NCBI GenBank assembly: GCA_004556965.1
Contig: SFFE01000002.1
Span: 124,001 to 188,000 of the forward strand
Length of the DNA stretch: 64,000 bases
Direction: 5' to 3'
Source: Clostridiales bacterium
Lineage (GTDB): Bacteria > Bacillota > Clostridia > Oscillospirales > Oscillospiraceae
Position numbers and translations under genes: made by a program. The notes below the pieces were generated by a model that saw only the letters and a list, made by a program, of their open reading frames with translations, did no database searches and had not been told where the DNA came from. The first letter of the stretch is position 1, and the number at the start of each line of letters is the position of its first letter. Shown piece by piece: positions 7,210 through 16,629 of this stretch.

Positions 7210-9129
7210 ATGGCAAAGAAACAGTTTAAGGCAGAATCGAAAAAGCTGCTGGACATGATGATCAACTCCATTTACACGCACAAGGAAATTTTCCTGCGTG
7301 AGATCATCTCCAACGCGTCTGACGCGATCGACAAGCTGTGCTACCGGTCGCTGACGGATGAAAACGTCGGCATGGAGCGCAGCGACTTCAAGATCCGCAT
7401 CACCACGGACAAGGACGCGCGCGAGATCACCGTGTCCGACAACGGCATCGGTATGACGAAGGAGGAGCTGGAGAGCAACCTCGGCGTCATCGCGCGCAGC
7501 GGTTCGCTGAACTTCAAGGACGGGCTCGGCGAGGAAGAGCAGGAGAACGCCGCCATCGACATCATCGGCCAGTTCGGCGTCGGCTTCTATTCTTCGTTCA
7601 TGGTGGCCGACAAGGTCACGGTGATCTCCCGCGCCTACGGCTCCGACGCTGCGTACAAGTGGGAATCCACGGGCGCGGACGGCTACACGATCACCGATGC
7701 GGAAAAGGAGAGCGTCGGCACCGACGTTATCATGCACCTGAAGGAGGACGCCGACGGCGAGAAATACTCCACCTATCTGGAGACGTGGAAGATCATGATG
7801 CTCGTGCGCAAGTACTCCGATTACGTCCGCTGGCCGATCGTCATGGACGTGGAGAAAAACGACTGGGTCGATTCCGGCGAGAAGGACGAAAACGGCGAGC
7901 CGAAGATGGAAATGGTCAGCACCGTGGAGGAGCAGACCATCAACAGCATGGTGCCCATCTGGCAGCGCAGCCGTCAGGAGGCGACCGACGAGGAATGCAT
8001 TGCATTCTATAAAGAAAAGTATCACGATACCGAGGATCCGCTTGCCGTCATCCGTGTGAACGCGGAGGGGCTGATCTCCTATCGCGCGCTGCTGTTCATC
8101 CCGGCCAAGGCGCCGGCGAACCTGTACACCCGCGAGAGCGAGCCGGGCCTGGAGCTGTACAGCTCCGGCGTGATGATTATGGACAAATGCACCGACCTGC
8201 TGCCGGACTGCTATGCGTTCGCGCGCGGCGTGGTGGATTCGCCTGACCTGTCGCTGAACATCTCGCGCGAGATGCTGCAGCATGACCGCCAGCTCAAGCT
8301 CATCGCCTCGAACCTCGGCAAAAAGGTGAAGGCGGAGCTGCAAAAGCTCATGAAAAACGACCGCGAGAAGTACGAGATGTTCTACCGCAGCTTCGGCATG
8401 ATGCTGCGTGCCGGCGTCGTCTCCGAGTACGGCGACAAGGTCGATGAGATCAAGGATCTGCTGCTTTACAACGTCAGTGAGACCAAGCTGGTCTCGCTCA
8501 AGGAATATGTGGACGCGATGCCCGCCGAGCAGGAGAAGATTTACTATGCCTGCGGCGAGAACATCCGCCGTCTGCTCAGTCTGCCGCAGGCGGAGCGGCT
8601 GCACAACCGGGGCTATGATATCCTCTGCATGACCTCCCAGCTCGACGAGTACTTTGTGGATACGATGAGATCCTATGCGGAAAAGCCGTTCTGCAACATC
8701 GCCACCGAGGACCTGGGACTCGAAAGCGAGGAGGAGAAGAAGGAGACCGAGCAGAAGGAGGCCGAGGCCAAGGAGCTGCTTGACTTCGTGAAGGAGACGC
8801 TGGGCGACGCGGTCAATTCCGTCAAGCTGTCGCACAAGCTCGTCAGCGGCGCGGTGTGCCTGAGCACCGAGGGCGGCGTGACGTTGGAAATGGAGCGCTA
8901 TTTCCGCGGCATGCCCGGCGCGCCGGAGAACCTCCGCGCGATCCGCGTGCTCGAATTCAACGGCGATCATCCCGTCTTCCAGACCATGCAGGCGGCCTTT
9001 GAGGCCGGCGACAAGGACAAGGCGGCGACCATCGCCAAGATCCTGCACGCGCAGGCGCTGCTGATCGCGGGCGAACCGCTGGACAATCCGGCGGCCTACT
9101 CCGATCTGGTCTGCGGACTGATCTCATAA
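7210..9129 (+). CDS. htpG: Chaperone HtpG (Hsp90 family)
   Basis: A 639-residue Hsp90. The N-terminal GHKL ATPase domain shows the expected boxes in order: LREIISNASDAIDKL near residue 20, DNGIGMT near residue 79, and GQFGVGFYSSFM near residue 119. The middle domain carries SLNISREMLQ with the catalytic-loop arginine region, and the C-terminal dimerisation domain follows a charged linker (EEEKKETEQKEAEAKE). Length is normal for the bacterial family. It folds or remodels client proteins in an ATP-dependent cycle in the cytoplasm. GGAGG stands 12 bases upstream of the ATG and a vegetative promoter lies at 7121-7148. It is followed by two strong hairpins before hemW. Confidence 0.97.
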   Translation: MAKKQFKAESKKLLDMMINSIYTHKEIFLREIISNASDAIDKLCYRSLTDENVGMERSDFKIRITTDKDAREITVSDNGIGMTKEELESNLGVIARSGSLNFKDGLGEEEQENAAIDIIGQFGVGFYSSFMVADKVTVISRAYGSDAAYKWESTGADGYTITDAEKESVGTDVIMHLKEDADGEKYSTYLETWKIMMLVRKYSDYVRWPIVMDVEKNDWVDSGEKDENGEPKMEMVSTVEEQTINSMVPIWQRSRQEATDEECIAFYKEKYHDTEDPLAVIRVNAEGLISYRALLFIPAKAPANLYTRESEPGLELYSSGVMIMDKCTDLLPDCYAFARGVVDSPDLSLNISREMLQHDRQLKLIASNLGKKVKAELQKLMKNDREKYEMFYRSFGMMLRAGVVSEYGDKVDEIKDLLLYNVSETKLVSLKEYVDAMPAEQEKIYYACGENIRRLLSLPQAERLHNRGYDILCMTSQLDEYFVDTMRSYAEKPFCNIATEDLGLESEEEKKETEQKEAEAKELLDFVKETLGDAVNSVKLSHKLVSGAVCLSTEGGVTLEMERYFRGMPGAPENLRAIRVLEFNGDHPVFQTMQAAFEAGDKDKAATIAKILHAQALLIAGEPLDNPAAYSDLVCGLIS

Positions 9130-9140
9130 TGTCGCCGTAA

Positions 9141-9229
9141 GGTCATGGGACGGCGCCCTCGCCGCCCCATGGACCGACGACGCCATTCTTCGATACCACA
9201 TCGCAATCGCTTCGCTGGATTGCGATGTG
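9141..9229. repeat. Two consecutive palindromic hairpins between htpG and hemW
   Basis: Hairpin A (9141-9175) pairs GGTCATGGGACGGCG with a near-perfect complement around a CCCT loop. Hairpin B (9197-9229) has perfect 12-bp arms CACATCGCAATC and GATTGCGATGTG with a 9-base loop and ends just before the hemW RBS. Neither has a T run, so they are not classical terminators; they may be mRNA-stabilising ends or copies of a palindromic repeat family. Confidence 0.65.
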
Positions 9230-9251
9230 CGAAAAAGGAAAGGAGCTGTCT

Positions 9252-10532
9252 ATGGACGCACGACTCGGCATTTACATCCATATCCCGTTCTGCGCGAGCA
9301 AGTGCGGCTATTGCGACTTCTATTCCAAGGCTGGCTGTGCCGGGCAGATGCCGCGCTATCAGCAGGCGCTGCTCGCCCACATCCAGGAGGCCGCGCCGCG
9401 CATCGCGCCCGCATACATTGACACCGTGTACTTCGGCGGCGGTACGCCGAGCTATTACGGCGCAAAGCGCCTGTGCGAAATTCTGGAGGCGGTCAAATGC
9501 ACCGGCCGCCTGCTCAAAAGCGCGGAGATCACCGTGGAGGCCAACCCCGACAGCATGAAGCGCGCCGAGCTGCGGCAGCTTCGCAAGGCGGGGGTCAACC
9601 GTCTGTCCATCGGGATGCAGTCGGCCAACAACGACATCCTCAAGATGATCGGCCGGCGGCACAATTTCAAGCAGGTGGAGATGGCGGTGAAAAACGCCCG
9701 CGCCGCGGGGTTTGATAACATCAGCCTCGACCTCATCTACGGCCTGCCGAGCCAGACCCGGAGCGAGTGGGCGGATACCCTCGCCAAGGCGCTGGAGCTG
9801 CACCCGGAGCATATCTCCGGCTACGGACTCAAGCTGGAGCCGGGCACGCCGATGTACGCCTACAGCGGCTCGCCGCTTCTTCCGGATGACGATGAGCAGG
9901 CGGATATGTACCTGTGCATGGTGGAAACGCTGGAGCGCTACGGCTATGCGCAGTACGAAATTTCAAATTTCTGCATCAAAGGCTACGAATCCAGACACAA
10001 TCTGAAGTATTGGCGGCTGGAGGATTACATGGGCTTCGGCCCCGGCGCCCACTCGTGTATGGGCCGTCTGCGCTACAGCTATGTCCGCGATCTGGACGGG
10101 TACATTTCCGGCGTGTCCGGCGATGGGAACATGATCGACGAATATGAGCAGATCGGCGACTTTGAGCGCGGCGCGGAGTATCTCATGCTCGGCATGCGCA
10201 CGGTGTACGGCATTTCGCAGCAGGAGTATTACGCCATCTATCGCAGCGATTTTTCCGGCATTGAGCAGACGCTGCGGGAGTTTCAGGCCCGCGGCTGGGC
10301 GCTGGAGCAGGATGGCCGCTGGCGGTTCACACCGTCGGGCTTTCTGCTCTCGAACGTGCTGATTGGAAAGCTTTTGGAGGCGCAGACCGACCGCAAGGCC
10401 GAGGGCAACCCGTGGATGAAGCCTCAGATTGACAAAACCGAACGCAAAGAGCTTCCGCCCGGAGAGATGGAAGCGTTTCAGGATACGTATCGCAACAATC
10501 CGATATTGGCAGGGAGAGACAGGGACAGATGA
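9252..10532 (+). CDS. hemW: Radical SAM heme chaperone HemW / oxygen-independent CPO-like
   Basis: About 426 residues. It opens with LGIYIHIPFCASKCGYC, giving the CX3CX2C [4Fe-4S] triad of radical SAM enzymes, followed by YFGGGTPS (the SAM-binding GGGTP motif), IGMQS and the HemN_C region. HemN proper has an extra N-terminal extension with an additional Cys; this protein has CX3CX2CDFYS, matching HemW, the heme chaperone rather than coproporphyrinogen dehydrogenase. The start at 9252 is chosen from AAAGGAG; an upstream ATG would add nine residues without an RBS. It overlaps the following VanW gene by four bases (ATGA). Confidence 0.9.
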   Translation: MDARLGIYIHIPFCASKCGYCDFYSKAGCAGQMPRYQQALLAHIQEAAPRIAPAYIDTVYFGGGTPSYYGAKRLCEILEAVKCTGRLLKSAEITVEANPDSMKRAELRQLRKAGVNRLSIGMQSANNDILKMIGRRHNFKQVEMAVKNARAAGFDNISLDLIYGLPSQTRSEWADTLAKALELHPEHISGYGLKLEPGTPMYAYSGSPLLPDDDEQADMYLCMVETLERYGYAQYEISNFCIKGYESRHNLKYWRLEDYMGFGPGAHSCMGRLRYSYVRDLDGYISGVSGDGNMIDEYEQIGDFERGAEYLMLGMRTVYGISQQEYYAIYRSDFSGIEQTLREFQARGWALEQDGRWRFTPSGFLLSNVLIGKLLEAQTDRKAEGNPWMKPQIDKTERKELPPGEMEAFQDTYRNNPILAGRDRDR

Positions 10533-12631
10533 GCATGAAAAACGAAAACAGCCCCAGAAACGAGCAGGCAGCCCGGCAGGAGGCACTGGACTTCGCGCGC
10601 GCAGAGCGGGAAGCCAGACGCGTTTCTTCCAGCCAGCGAGCCGCGGAACAGAGCGACGCGGCGGCGCGCCGGGCGTCCGCACAGCCCCGCTCTGCCAAGT
10701 CTGCACCGGCGAAAGCCGCCCAAGGCAAGACGGCAAAGCCCGCGCAGGCAAGAAGCGCGCAGCCGCGAACTGCGCAGCAGCCCGCCGGGAGCGCCAGAGC
10801 AAAACCTGCGCAGCAGACCAGACCGGCGCAGCAGCAAAAACCGGTCTCTGCGCGTCCGGCGCAGACCAAAACCGCATCCGGCGGCCCGGCGAAAAACGCG
10901 CAGCCCCGCAAAGCAGCCGCCCCGGCGGGCAAGCCGCAGCAGCCAAAGCGGGACACTGCAGCCGCGCCGCGCCGCGCGCAGAATGCCGCATCGCAAAGCG
11001 ACCTGCCGCGTGAGCGCGCGGGAAAACCGCCGAAAAAGCCCCGTGGAAGCCGCAGCCGGAAGATCTGGATCATCGTGGCGGTCATCGTGGCGGCGCTGTG
11101 CGTCGCACTTTTGGCCGGTTCTTTGATCGTGGCCAACCGGGACACGATCTTCCCGAAGGTCACCGTCAACGGTACGGACGTGGCCGGAATGACGCAGGAG
11201 CAGGCGGCGGAGACCATCCGAGCCGCCGGGTGGGACGATCCGGACGCTGCGGTGCTCACGATCGTTTTTCCCGGAGAGGAGACGTTTTCGGTCTCCGCGC
11301 GTGAAACCGGCTTTACCGCTACGGCGGACGAAGCGGCGCAGGCCGCGTGGGAATACGGCCGCAGCGGCAACATCCTTTCCAATTTCTTCACCTACCTCCG
11401 CTGTGCTGTCTCCGGCAAGGAGATGCGCGACGAGCTGAGCACCGGCGTGGACGAAGCCGCGCTGCGCGCGCGCGTCGAGACGGAGATCGGCGAGCTGAAT
11501 CTCGATCTCTCGGAAGGCAACATTGAGATCGACGAGGAGGAGAGCATCCTCAAGGTCGTCAAGGGCGCAAGCCTCATCACGATCGACCCGGAGGAGGTGC
11601 TCAGCACCATCCTCGACGCGCTGCAGCAGCACCAGTACGGCGAAGTGACCTACCGCGTGCAGAGCAAGGATGAGGCCGACAAGGTCAGCATGCAGGAGCT
11701 GTATGACGCGGTGTGCACCGGCCCGGTCAATGCCGGGTACGACACCGAGACCAAGGAGATCACCGAGGGCAAGCCCGGCGTCGAGTTCGATGTGGCCGAG
11801 GCGCAGCGCCTCTGGGACGCTGCCGCCGTGGGCGACACGGTGCGCATCCCCGTGACGCTGACGGAGCCGGAGCTGGAGTCGGTGGCCGGTCTCTTTGGCG
11901 ACAAGCTTGCCACCAAGACCACCTCGCTTTCCGGCAGCAGCTATAACCGCATCAACAACGTCAAGCTTGCAGCCCAGCACATCGACGGCGTGATTCTGGA
12001 GCCGGGCGACAGCTTTTCGTATAACCAGACTGTCGGCCAGCGCACGAAGGCCAACGGCTTCCTTGAAGCGGGCGCTTACGCCAACGGGCAGGTCGTACAG
12101 GAGGTCGGCGGCGGCATCTGCCAGGTGTCGTCCACGCTGTATTACTGCACGCTGATCTCCAATCTGAAGATCACCGCCCGCACGAACCACTATTTCACCG
12201 TCGGCTACATTGAGCCCGGCATGGACGCCACCGTGAGCTGGGGCGCGCCGGACTTCCAGTTCAAGAACAACCGAACGTTCCCGATCAAGCTCCGCGCCTA
12301 TGTGAGCAACGGCTCCCTGACCGTGGAGATCTGGGGAACGGACGTGGACGGCAGCTACGTCAAAATGGACTACACCGTCAGCGGACTGACGGCTACGACT
12401 TACCGCAGCGTATATGACAAGAACGGCAACCTCCTCAGCAAGACGCAGGAGGCCACAAGCGTCTACCATTCGCACGAAACGCCGAAGCCGACCCCGTCTC
12501 CGTCGCCCAGCGCAACGCCGATGCCCACGCCGAGCCCGGCTCCGACGCCTACGCCGGACCCGGACCCGACACCCAGCACCCCGCCTGCTACCGACCCCGG
12601 CACGGACCCGGAGCCGATTACGGAAGAATAA
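10529..12631 (+). CDS. VanW-domain envelope protein with long basic cytoplasmic tail
   Basis: A 700-residue protein in four parts. Residues 1-175 are low-complexity and rich in Ala, Gln, Lys, Arg and Pro; a transmembrane helix follows (about 178-203, containing WIIVAVIVAALCVALLAG); then a peptidoglycan-binding-like region; then the VanW domain from about residue 470, with PGDSFSYNQTVG and GGGICQVSSTLYYC; finally a Pro/Thr-rich tail of alternating TP and PSP units. The VanW family occurs near glycopeptide-resistance genes but its activity is unknown. The start overlaps the hemW stop (ATGA), so translation is coupled. Orientation is type II: the basic tail stays inside and VanW lies outside. 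Confidence 0.88.
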   Translation: MSMKNENSPRNEQAARQEALDFARAEREARRVSSSQRAAEQSDAAARRASAQPRSAKSAPAKAAQGKTAKPAQARSAQPRTAQQPAGSARAKPAQQTRPAQQQKPVSARPAQTKTASGGPAKNAQPRKAAAPAGKPQQPKRDTAAAPRRAQNAASQSDLPRERAGKPPKKPRGSRSRKIWIIVAVIVAALCVALLAGSLIVANRDTIFPKVTVNGTDVAGMTQEQAAETIRAAGWDDPDAAVLTIVFPGEETFSVSARETGFTATADEAAQAAWEYGRSGNILSNFFTYLRCAVSGKEMRDELSTGVDEAALRARVETEIGELNLDLSEGNIEIDEEESILKVVKGASLITIDPEEVLSTILDALQQHQYGEVTYRVQSKDEADKVSMQELYDAVCTGPVNAGYDTETKEITEGKPGVEFDVAEAQRLWDAAAVGDTVRIPVTLTEPELESVAGLFGDKLATKTTSLSGSSYNRINNVKLAAQHIDGVILEPGDSFSYNQTVGQRTKANGFLEAGAYANGQVVQEVGGGICQVSSTLYYCTLISNLKITARTNHYFTVGYIEPGMDATVSWGAPDFQFKNNRTFPIKLRAYVSNGSLTVEIWGTDVDGSYVKMDYTVSGLTATTYRSVYDKNGNLLSKTQEATSVYHSHETPKPTPSPSPSATPMPTPSPAPTPTPDPDPTPSTPPATDPGTDPEPITEE

Positions 12632-12655
12632 ATGACAGAACAGGAGAAAAGCACC

Positions 12656-14593
12656 ATGAGTAAAGGAACATTCTACATCACGACGCCAATTTACTATCCC
12701 TCCGACAAGCTGCACATCGGGCACACCTACTGCACCGTGGCGACGGACGCGATCGCCCGGTATAAGCGAATGTGCGGTTATGATGTGATGTTCCTGACCG
12801 GCACGGATGAGCACGGACAGAAGATCGAGGAGAAGGCCAAGGAGGCCGGCGTAACGCCGCAGCAGTTTGTGGACAACATCGTCACCGGCAAGGGCGGCAT
12901 CCGCGACCTGTGGAAGCTCATGAACATCTCGAACGACCGCTTCATCCGCACGACGGACGATTACCACGTCGAGGCCGTACAGCGGATTTTCAAGAAGATG
13001 TACGACAAGGGCGACATCTACAAGGGCAAGTATTCCGGCATGTACTGCACGCCGTGCGAGAGCTTCTGGACCGAGAGCCAGCTCGTGGACGGCAAGTGCC
13101 CCGACTGCGGGCGCGAGGTAAAGTACGCCGAGGAGGAGGCCTACTTCTTCCGCCTGTCCAAGTACGCCAAGCCCGTGCGCGAGCTGCTGGAGTCCGGCAC
13201 GTTCCTGGAACCCGCCTCCCGCGTGAACGAGATGATCAAAAACTTCATCGACCCCGGTCTGGAGGATCTGTGCGTCTCCCGCACGAGCTTCACCTGGGGC
13301 ATCCCGGTCGATTTTGACCCCGGCCACGTGGTATACGTCTGGGTGGACGCGCTGTTCAACTACTGCACGGCGCTCGGATTGTTCAACGACAAGTACGACG
13401 ATTACGACAAATACTGGCCCGCGAACGTCCACATGGTGGGCAAGGAGATCGTCCGCTTCCACTCCATCATCTGGCCGGCCATGCTCATGAGCATGGAGAT
13501 GCCGCTGCCGAAGAAAGTGTTCGGCCACGGCTGGCTGCTGCTGGGCGGCGGAAAGATGTCCAAATCCAAGGGCAATGTGGTCGATCCCGTGGTGCTTGCC
13601 GAGCGCTATGGCGTGGATGCGCTGCGCTATTTCCTGCTGCGCGAGTTCCCGCTCGGCAGCGACGGCAACTTCTCCAACGAACTGCTCATTGCGCGCATCA
13701 ACTCCGACCTTGCAAACGACCTCGGCAACCTCCTCTCCCGCACCGTGGCGATGGTCGTGAAGTATTTCGGCGGCCAGCTCCCGGCGGAGCGCGAGACGGC
13801 GCCCGTGGACGAGGAGCTGATCGCTATGGCAAAGGCGCTGCGCGGCGTCTATGAGGAGAATATGGAGCACTTCGGCACGCAGCAGGCGCTCATCGAGGTG
13901 TTCAAGGTCATCTCCCGTGCCAACAAGTATATCGACGAGACCACGCCGTGGGTGCTCGCAAAGGACGAGAGCAAGCGCGCGCGTCTCGCGACCGTGATGT
14001 ACAATCTGCTCGAGACCCTGCGCATCACCGTGAGCCTGCTGGTGCCGTTCATTCCGGAAAGCTGCGAAAAGGCCTTTGCCCAGATCGGCGCGACGGACGA
14101 GCAGACGAGCTGGGACAATGCCGCCGTCTGGGGCGTCCTGCCCGCGGACGTGACGGTCACGAAGGGCGAAACGCTCTTCCCGCGCATCGACATGGCAAAG
14201 GAGCTTGCGGAGCTGGAGAAGCTCCACGCTGCCGCACAGCCGGCGCCGCAGAGCGCGCCGGTGCTGCCGGACGTGACGATCGACGAGTTTGCCAAGTGCG
14301 ACATGCGCGTGTGCCAAGTGCTTTCCTGTGAGCCGGTGAAGAAGTCGGACAAGCTCCTGAAGTTTATGCTGGACGATGGTAGCGGCACGCCGCGTCAGAT
14401 TCTCTCCGGCCTTGCGCACTATTATAAGCCGGAGACGCTGGTCGGCAAGAAGGTGGTTGCCATCCTGAACCTGCCCTCACGTAAGATGGCCGGGCAGGAT
14501 TCCAACGGCATGCTCCTGTGCGCGGAAAAGGGCGATCAGGTGCACCTGGTCATTCTGAGCGACGATGTGCCGGTCGGCGCACAGCTCTGCTGA
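12656..14593 (+). CDS. metG: Methionyl-tRNA synthetase with C-terminal tRNA-binding domain
   Basis: A 645-residue class I synthetase. It shows HIGH at residues 20-23, a zinc knuckle CTPC...CPDC near residues 131-150, KMSKS near residue 300, and a C-terminal Trbp111/EMAP-like OB domain beginning at IDEFAKCDMRV. It charges tRNA-Met for translation. The start at 12656 is favoured by AGGAG nine bases upstream; an ATG 24 bases earlier has no RBS. The gene follows the VanW gene closely and ends in a hairpin with long A/T arms. Confidence 0.97.
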   Translation: MSKGTFYITTPIYYPSDKLHIGHTYCTVATDAIARYKRMCGYDVMFLTGTDEHGQKIEEKAKEAGVTPQQFVDNIVTGKGGIRDLWKLMNISNDRFIRTTDDYHVEAVQRIFKKMYDKGDIYKGKYSGMYCTPCESFWTESQLVDGKCPDCGREVKYAEEEAYFFRLSKYAKPVRELLESGTFLEPASRVNEMIKNFIDPGLEDLCVSRTSFTWGIPVDFDPGHVVYVWVDALFNYCTALGLFNDKYDDYDKYWPANVHMVGKEIVRFHSIIWPAMLMSMEMPLPKKVFGHGWLLLGGGKMSKSKGNVVDPVVLAERYGVDALRYFLLREFPLGSDGNFSNELLIARINSDLANDLGNLLSRTVAMVVKYFGGQLPAERETAPVDEELIAMAKALRGVYEENMEHFGTQQALIEVFKVISRANKYIDETTPWVLAKDESKRARLATVMYNLLETLRITVSLLVPFIPESCEKAFAQIGATDEQTSWDNAAVWGVLPADVTVTKGETLFPRIDMAKELAELEKLHAAAQPAPQSAPVLPDVTIDEFAKCDMRVCQVLSCEPVKKSDKLLKFMLDDGSGTPRQILSGLAHYYKPETLVGKKVVAILNLPSRKMAGQDSNGMLLCAEKGDQVHLVILSDDVPVGAQLC

Positions 14594-14616
14594 AGCCCGA
14601 AAAAGCCTGAACAATC

Positions 14617-14655
14617 AAAGAACCTGCCTTTTTTCAACAAAAAGGCAGGCTCTTT
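14617..14655 (+). terminator. Hairpin terminator after metG
   Basis: Arms CCTGCCTTTTT and AAAAAGGCAGG with extra pairing outside; followed by CTCTTT only, so termination may be partial. Confidence 0.6.
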
Positions 14656-14751
14656 GGGCGTATTCGAGCCGTTTTCTGCACAGCGGAACTTTTTTTGCCG
14701 CTGCCCGTCAAAAATGGTGGAACGAAATCCCACGAAGGAGCGTTGTGCGCA

Positions 14752-16485
14752 TTGAAACTCTTCAGCTCAAAACCATTGTGTCTCGATTCACAGGACCCGG
14801 CGCCGCAATCCGCCCCAAAGCAGGCAAGCGCCCCGCAGCAGGGAGCACAGCCGCGCCCGGAAAGTGCGCAGCAGCGCCGCGCCCCGCAGCAGGGAGCGCA
14901 GCCGCGCCCGGCGAGCGCGCAGCAGCGCCGTACCCCGCAGCAGGGAGCACAGCCGCGCCCGGCGAGCGCGCAGCAGCGCCGTACCCCGCAGCAGGGAGCA
15001 CAGCCGCGCCCGGCGAACGCGCAGCAGCGCCGTACCCCGCAGCAGGGAGCACAGCCGCGCCCGGCGAGCGCGCAGCAGCGCCGTACCCCGCAGCAGGGAG
15101 CGCAGCCGCGCCGGGAAAGCGTGCAGCCGCGCCGGACTGCGGCACAGACAGCGGCGCCGCTTGACGAACTGGTGTTTCCAACGGCGGAAACGGCTGTACA
15201 TACCGCGTCGCCCGGCAAGGATCGTCCGCAGGAAGCCGCAACAGCGCCCAAGCAGACGAAAAAGCGCCGGAAGAAAAAGAAGAAAAAGAGCCTTGCCCGC
15301 CGTCTGGTGACACTGTTGGTGACGCTGGCGGTTCTGGCGGGACTGTACCTCACGGCGGTCTATTCCAATATTCCGTTCATCGCCAAATGGCGCACGGCCT
15401 ATATTGAAACCGCTATGAATACGCTCAACCACAAGTGGCTGGCGACGGCGTTCATCCCGCGCAGCGTCATCGACGAGGTGATGGCGAATCTGGAGCAGGC
15501 GCGGGAGGATCAGATCGGCATGAACAGCGAATGGGATACGCTGGAGACCATCCACCGGACGGACGGCCACCGCAACAGCACGCTGACCGACACGACCGGA
15601 ATGACGCAGGAAGAAGTGGACTTTTTCGACACGTTCTGGGAGATCGATGTGCCGTCTATGCTCTCATATGTGGACAAAAATCCGACGGTGCTCAGCCGCG
15701 GCTGGGGAAATATTGACATCAACGAGGCCGGTCTGGACGACAGTGGCACCTCGATTCGCACGGTGTTTGACGAGCAGGTTCTGGCCATTGACGCACAGCA
15801 GGGTGTTCTGATTGCCCGCGTAAAAGGCGGCAGCTACCGCGGTCTGATCGTCATTGCAAAAGATCCCTCCCGTCTGAGCCTGCAGGCTGCGACGTCGCTC
15901 GGCTCCTACGGGCAGCATGCCGGCGTGATCGCGGAGGCGCACAACGGCATTCTGGCGATGACCGGCTCCGGCTTTATCGACGAGGGCGGCGTCGGCAACG
16001 GCGGCTCACTTGCCGGATACTGTATGTGCGATGGGAAGGCTTACGGTACCCATATGGGGCGCGGCTTCAAGCGGCTGGAGCTGCACGCGGACGACCGCAT
16101 TTATATCCGCGACTGCTCAGACCCCGTTTCGGCCGATACGACGGACGCGGTGGAATTTTCGCCGGCCATGATCATCGACGGAAAGATCGTCGTCCCCAGC
16201 AACGGCTTCACGGATCTGCAGCCGCGCGCCTGCCTCGGACAGTCGCAATACGGAGAGATCATCATGCTGCTGGTGGAAGGCCGTCTGCCGGGCACCTCCA
16301 TCGGCATCAGCGTGCCGGACTGCGCGGAGATCATGCTGAAGCACGACTGTGCGCAGGCGATGAATCTCGACGGCGGCACGAGCGCCATGATCTGGTACAA
16401 GGGCGAATACATCATGCGCAGCTCCAACCCGGCGCTCAGCGCAGGGCGGCCGCTGCCGAACGCATTTGTCTACGCGAAAAAATAA
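14752..16485 (+). CDS. Phosphodiester glycosidase (NAGPA-domain) membrane protein with 17-residue tandem repeats
   Basis: About 577 residues. The N-terminal cytoplasmic part is basic and holds six tandem copies of a 17-residue unit of the form PQQGAQPRPASAQQRRT, then a lysine-rich patch (KKRRKKKKKKS) and one transmembrane helix (RLVTLLVTLAVLAGLYLTAVY). The outer part is a NAGPA-type domain, ending in MNLDGGTSAMIWYKG; this family includes the uncovering enzyme and bacterial exopolysaccharide-linked phosphodiester glycosidases. The start is uncertain: the frame is open further up, but only TTG codons exist. TTG at 14752, 11 bases after GGAG, is the best choice. It probably removes or exposes sugar-phosphate decorations on the cell surface. 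Confidence 0.8.
   Translation: MKLFSSKPLCLDSQDPAPQSAPKQASAPQQGAQPRPESAQQRRAPQQGAQPRPASAQQRRTPQQGAQPRPASAQQRRTPQQGAQPRPANAQQRRTPQQGAQPRPASAQQRRTPQQGAQPRRESVQPRRTAAQTAAPLDELVFPTAETAVHTASPGKDRPQEAATAPKQTKKRRKKKKKKSLARRLVTLLVTLAVLAGLYLTAVYSNIPFIAKWRTAYIETAMNTLNHKWLATAFIPRSVIDEVMANLEQAREDQIGMNSEWDTLETIHRTDGHRNSTLTDTTGMTQEEVDFFDTFWEIDVPSMLSYVDKNPTVLSRGWGNIDINEAGLDDSGTSIRTVFDEQVLAIDAQQGVLIARVKGGSYRGLIVIAKDPSRLSLQAATSLGSYGQHAGVIAEAHNGILAMTGSGFIDEGGVGNGGSLAGYCMCDGKAYGTHMGRGFKRLELHADDRIYIRDCSDPVSADTTDAVEFSPAMIIDGKIVVPSNGFTDLQPRACLGQSQYGEIIMLLVEGRLPGTSIGISVPDCAEIMLKHDCAQAMNLDGGTSAMIWYKGEYIMRSSNPALSAGRPLPNAFVYAKK
14833..15138 (+). repeat. Six tandem 51-bp repeats inside the NAGPA gene
   Basis: Six in-frame units of exactly 51 bp encode a 17-residue Gln/Arg/Pro/Ala-rich repeat. 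The middle four are nearly identical at the DNA level; the first and last have diverged. High identity predicts copy-number variation by slippage without frameshift. Confidence 0.9.
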
Positions 16486-16494
16486 GAAATTTGC

Positions 16495-16522
16495 AGAGCC
16501 GGTCTCGACAGAGACCGGCTCT
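16495..16522 (+). terminator. Strong hairpin after the NAGPA gene
   Basis: Perfect 12-bp arms AGAGCCGGTCTC and GAGACCGGCTCT around GACA, starting 9 bases past the stop. There is no downstream T run, so it may only partly terminate; it lies about 60 bases before the T-box promoter region. Confidence 0.55.
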
Positions 16523-16581
16523 GACGGACATGTTTGCCAATTTTGGCGGCAAAAAAATGTGGAGAATCGTCAAATTGGGGC

Positions 16582-16608
16582 TTGCAATCCGCGCAGCAAC
16601 GTGATAAA
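16582..16608 (+). promoter_or_regulatory. Possible promoter of the T-box leader
   Basis: TTGCAA (16582-16587) and GATAAA (16603-16608) with a 15-base spacer; a weak match, chosen for its position just upstream of the T-box stem I. Confidence 0.3.
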
Positions 16609-16629
16609 GTACATACAACAACGAAAAAC

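Noticed and set aside
7201..9048. 615-codon leftward frame opposite htpG.
   Set aside because: Antisense shadow of the unmistakable Hsp90 gene.
10478..14419. Very long open frame (over 1300 codons) on the minus strand opposite hemW end, VanW and metG.
   Set aside because: It is the antisense of well-supported genes; GC-rich codon bias keeps that frame free of stops. No RBS, and the composition (His/Arg/Ala/Val-rich) is typical of shadow frames.
14833..15138. Regularly repeated 51-bp units, first considered as CRISPR-like.
   Set aside because: Units are directly adjacent without spacers, in frame and protein-coding.
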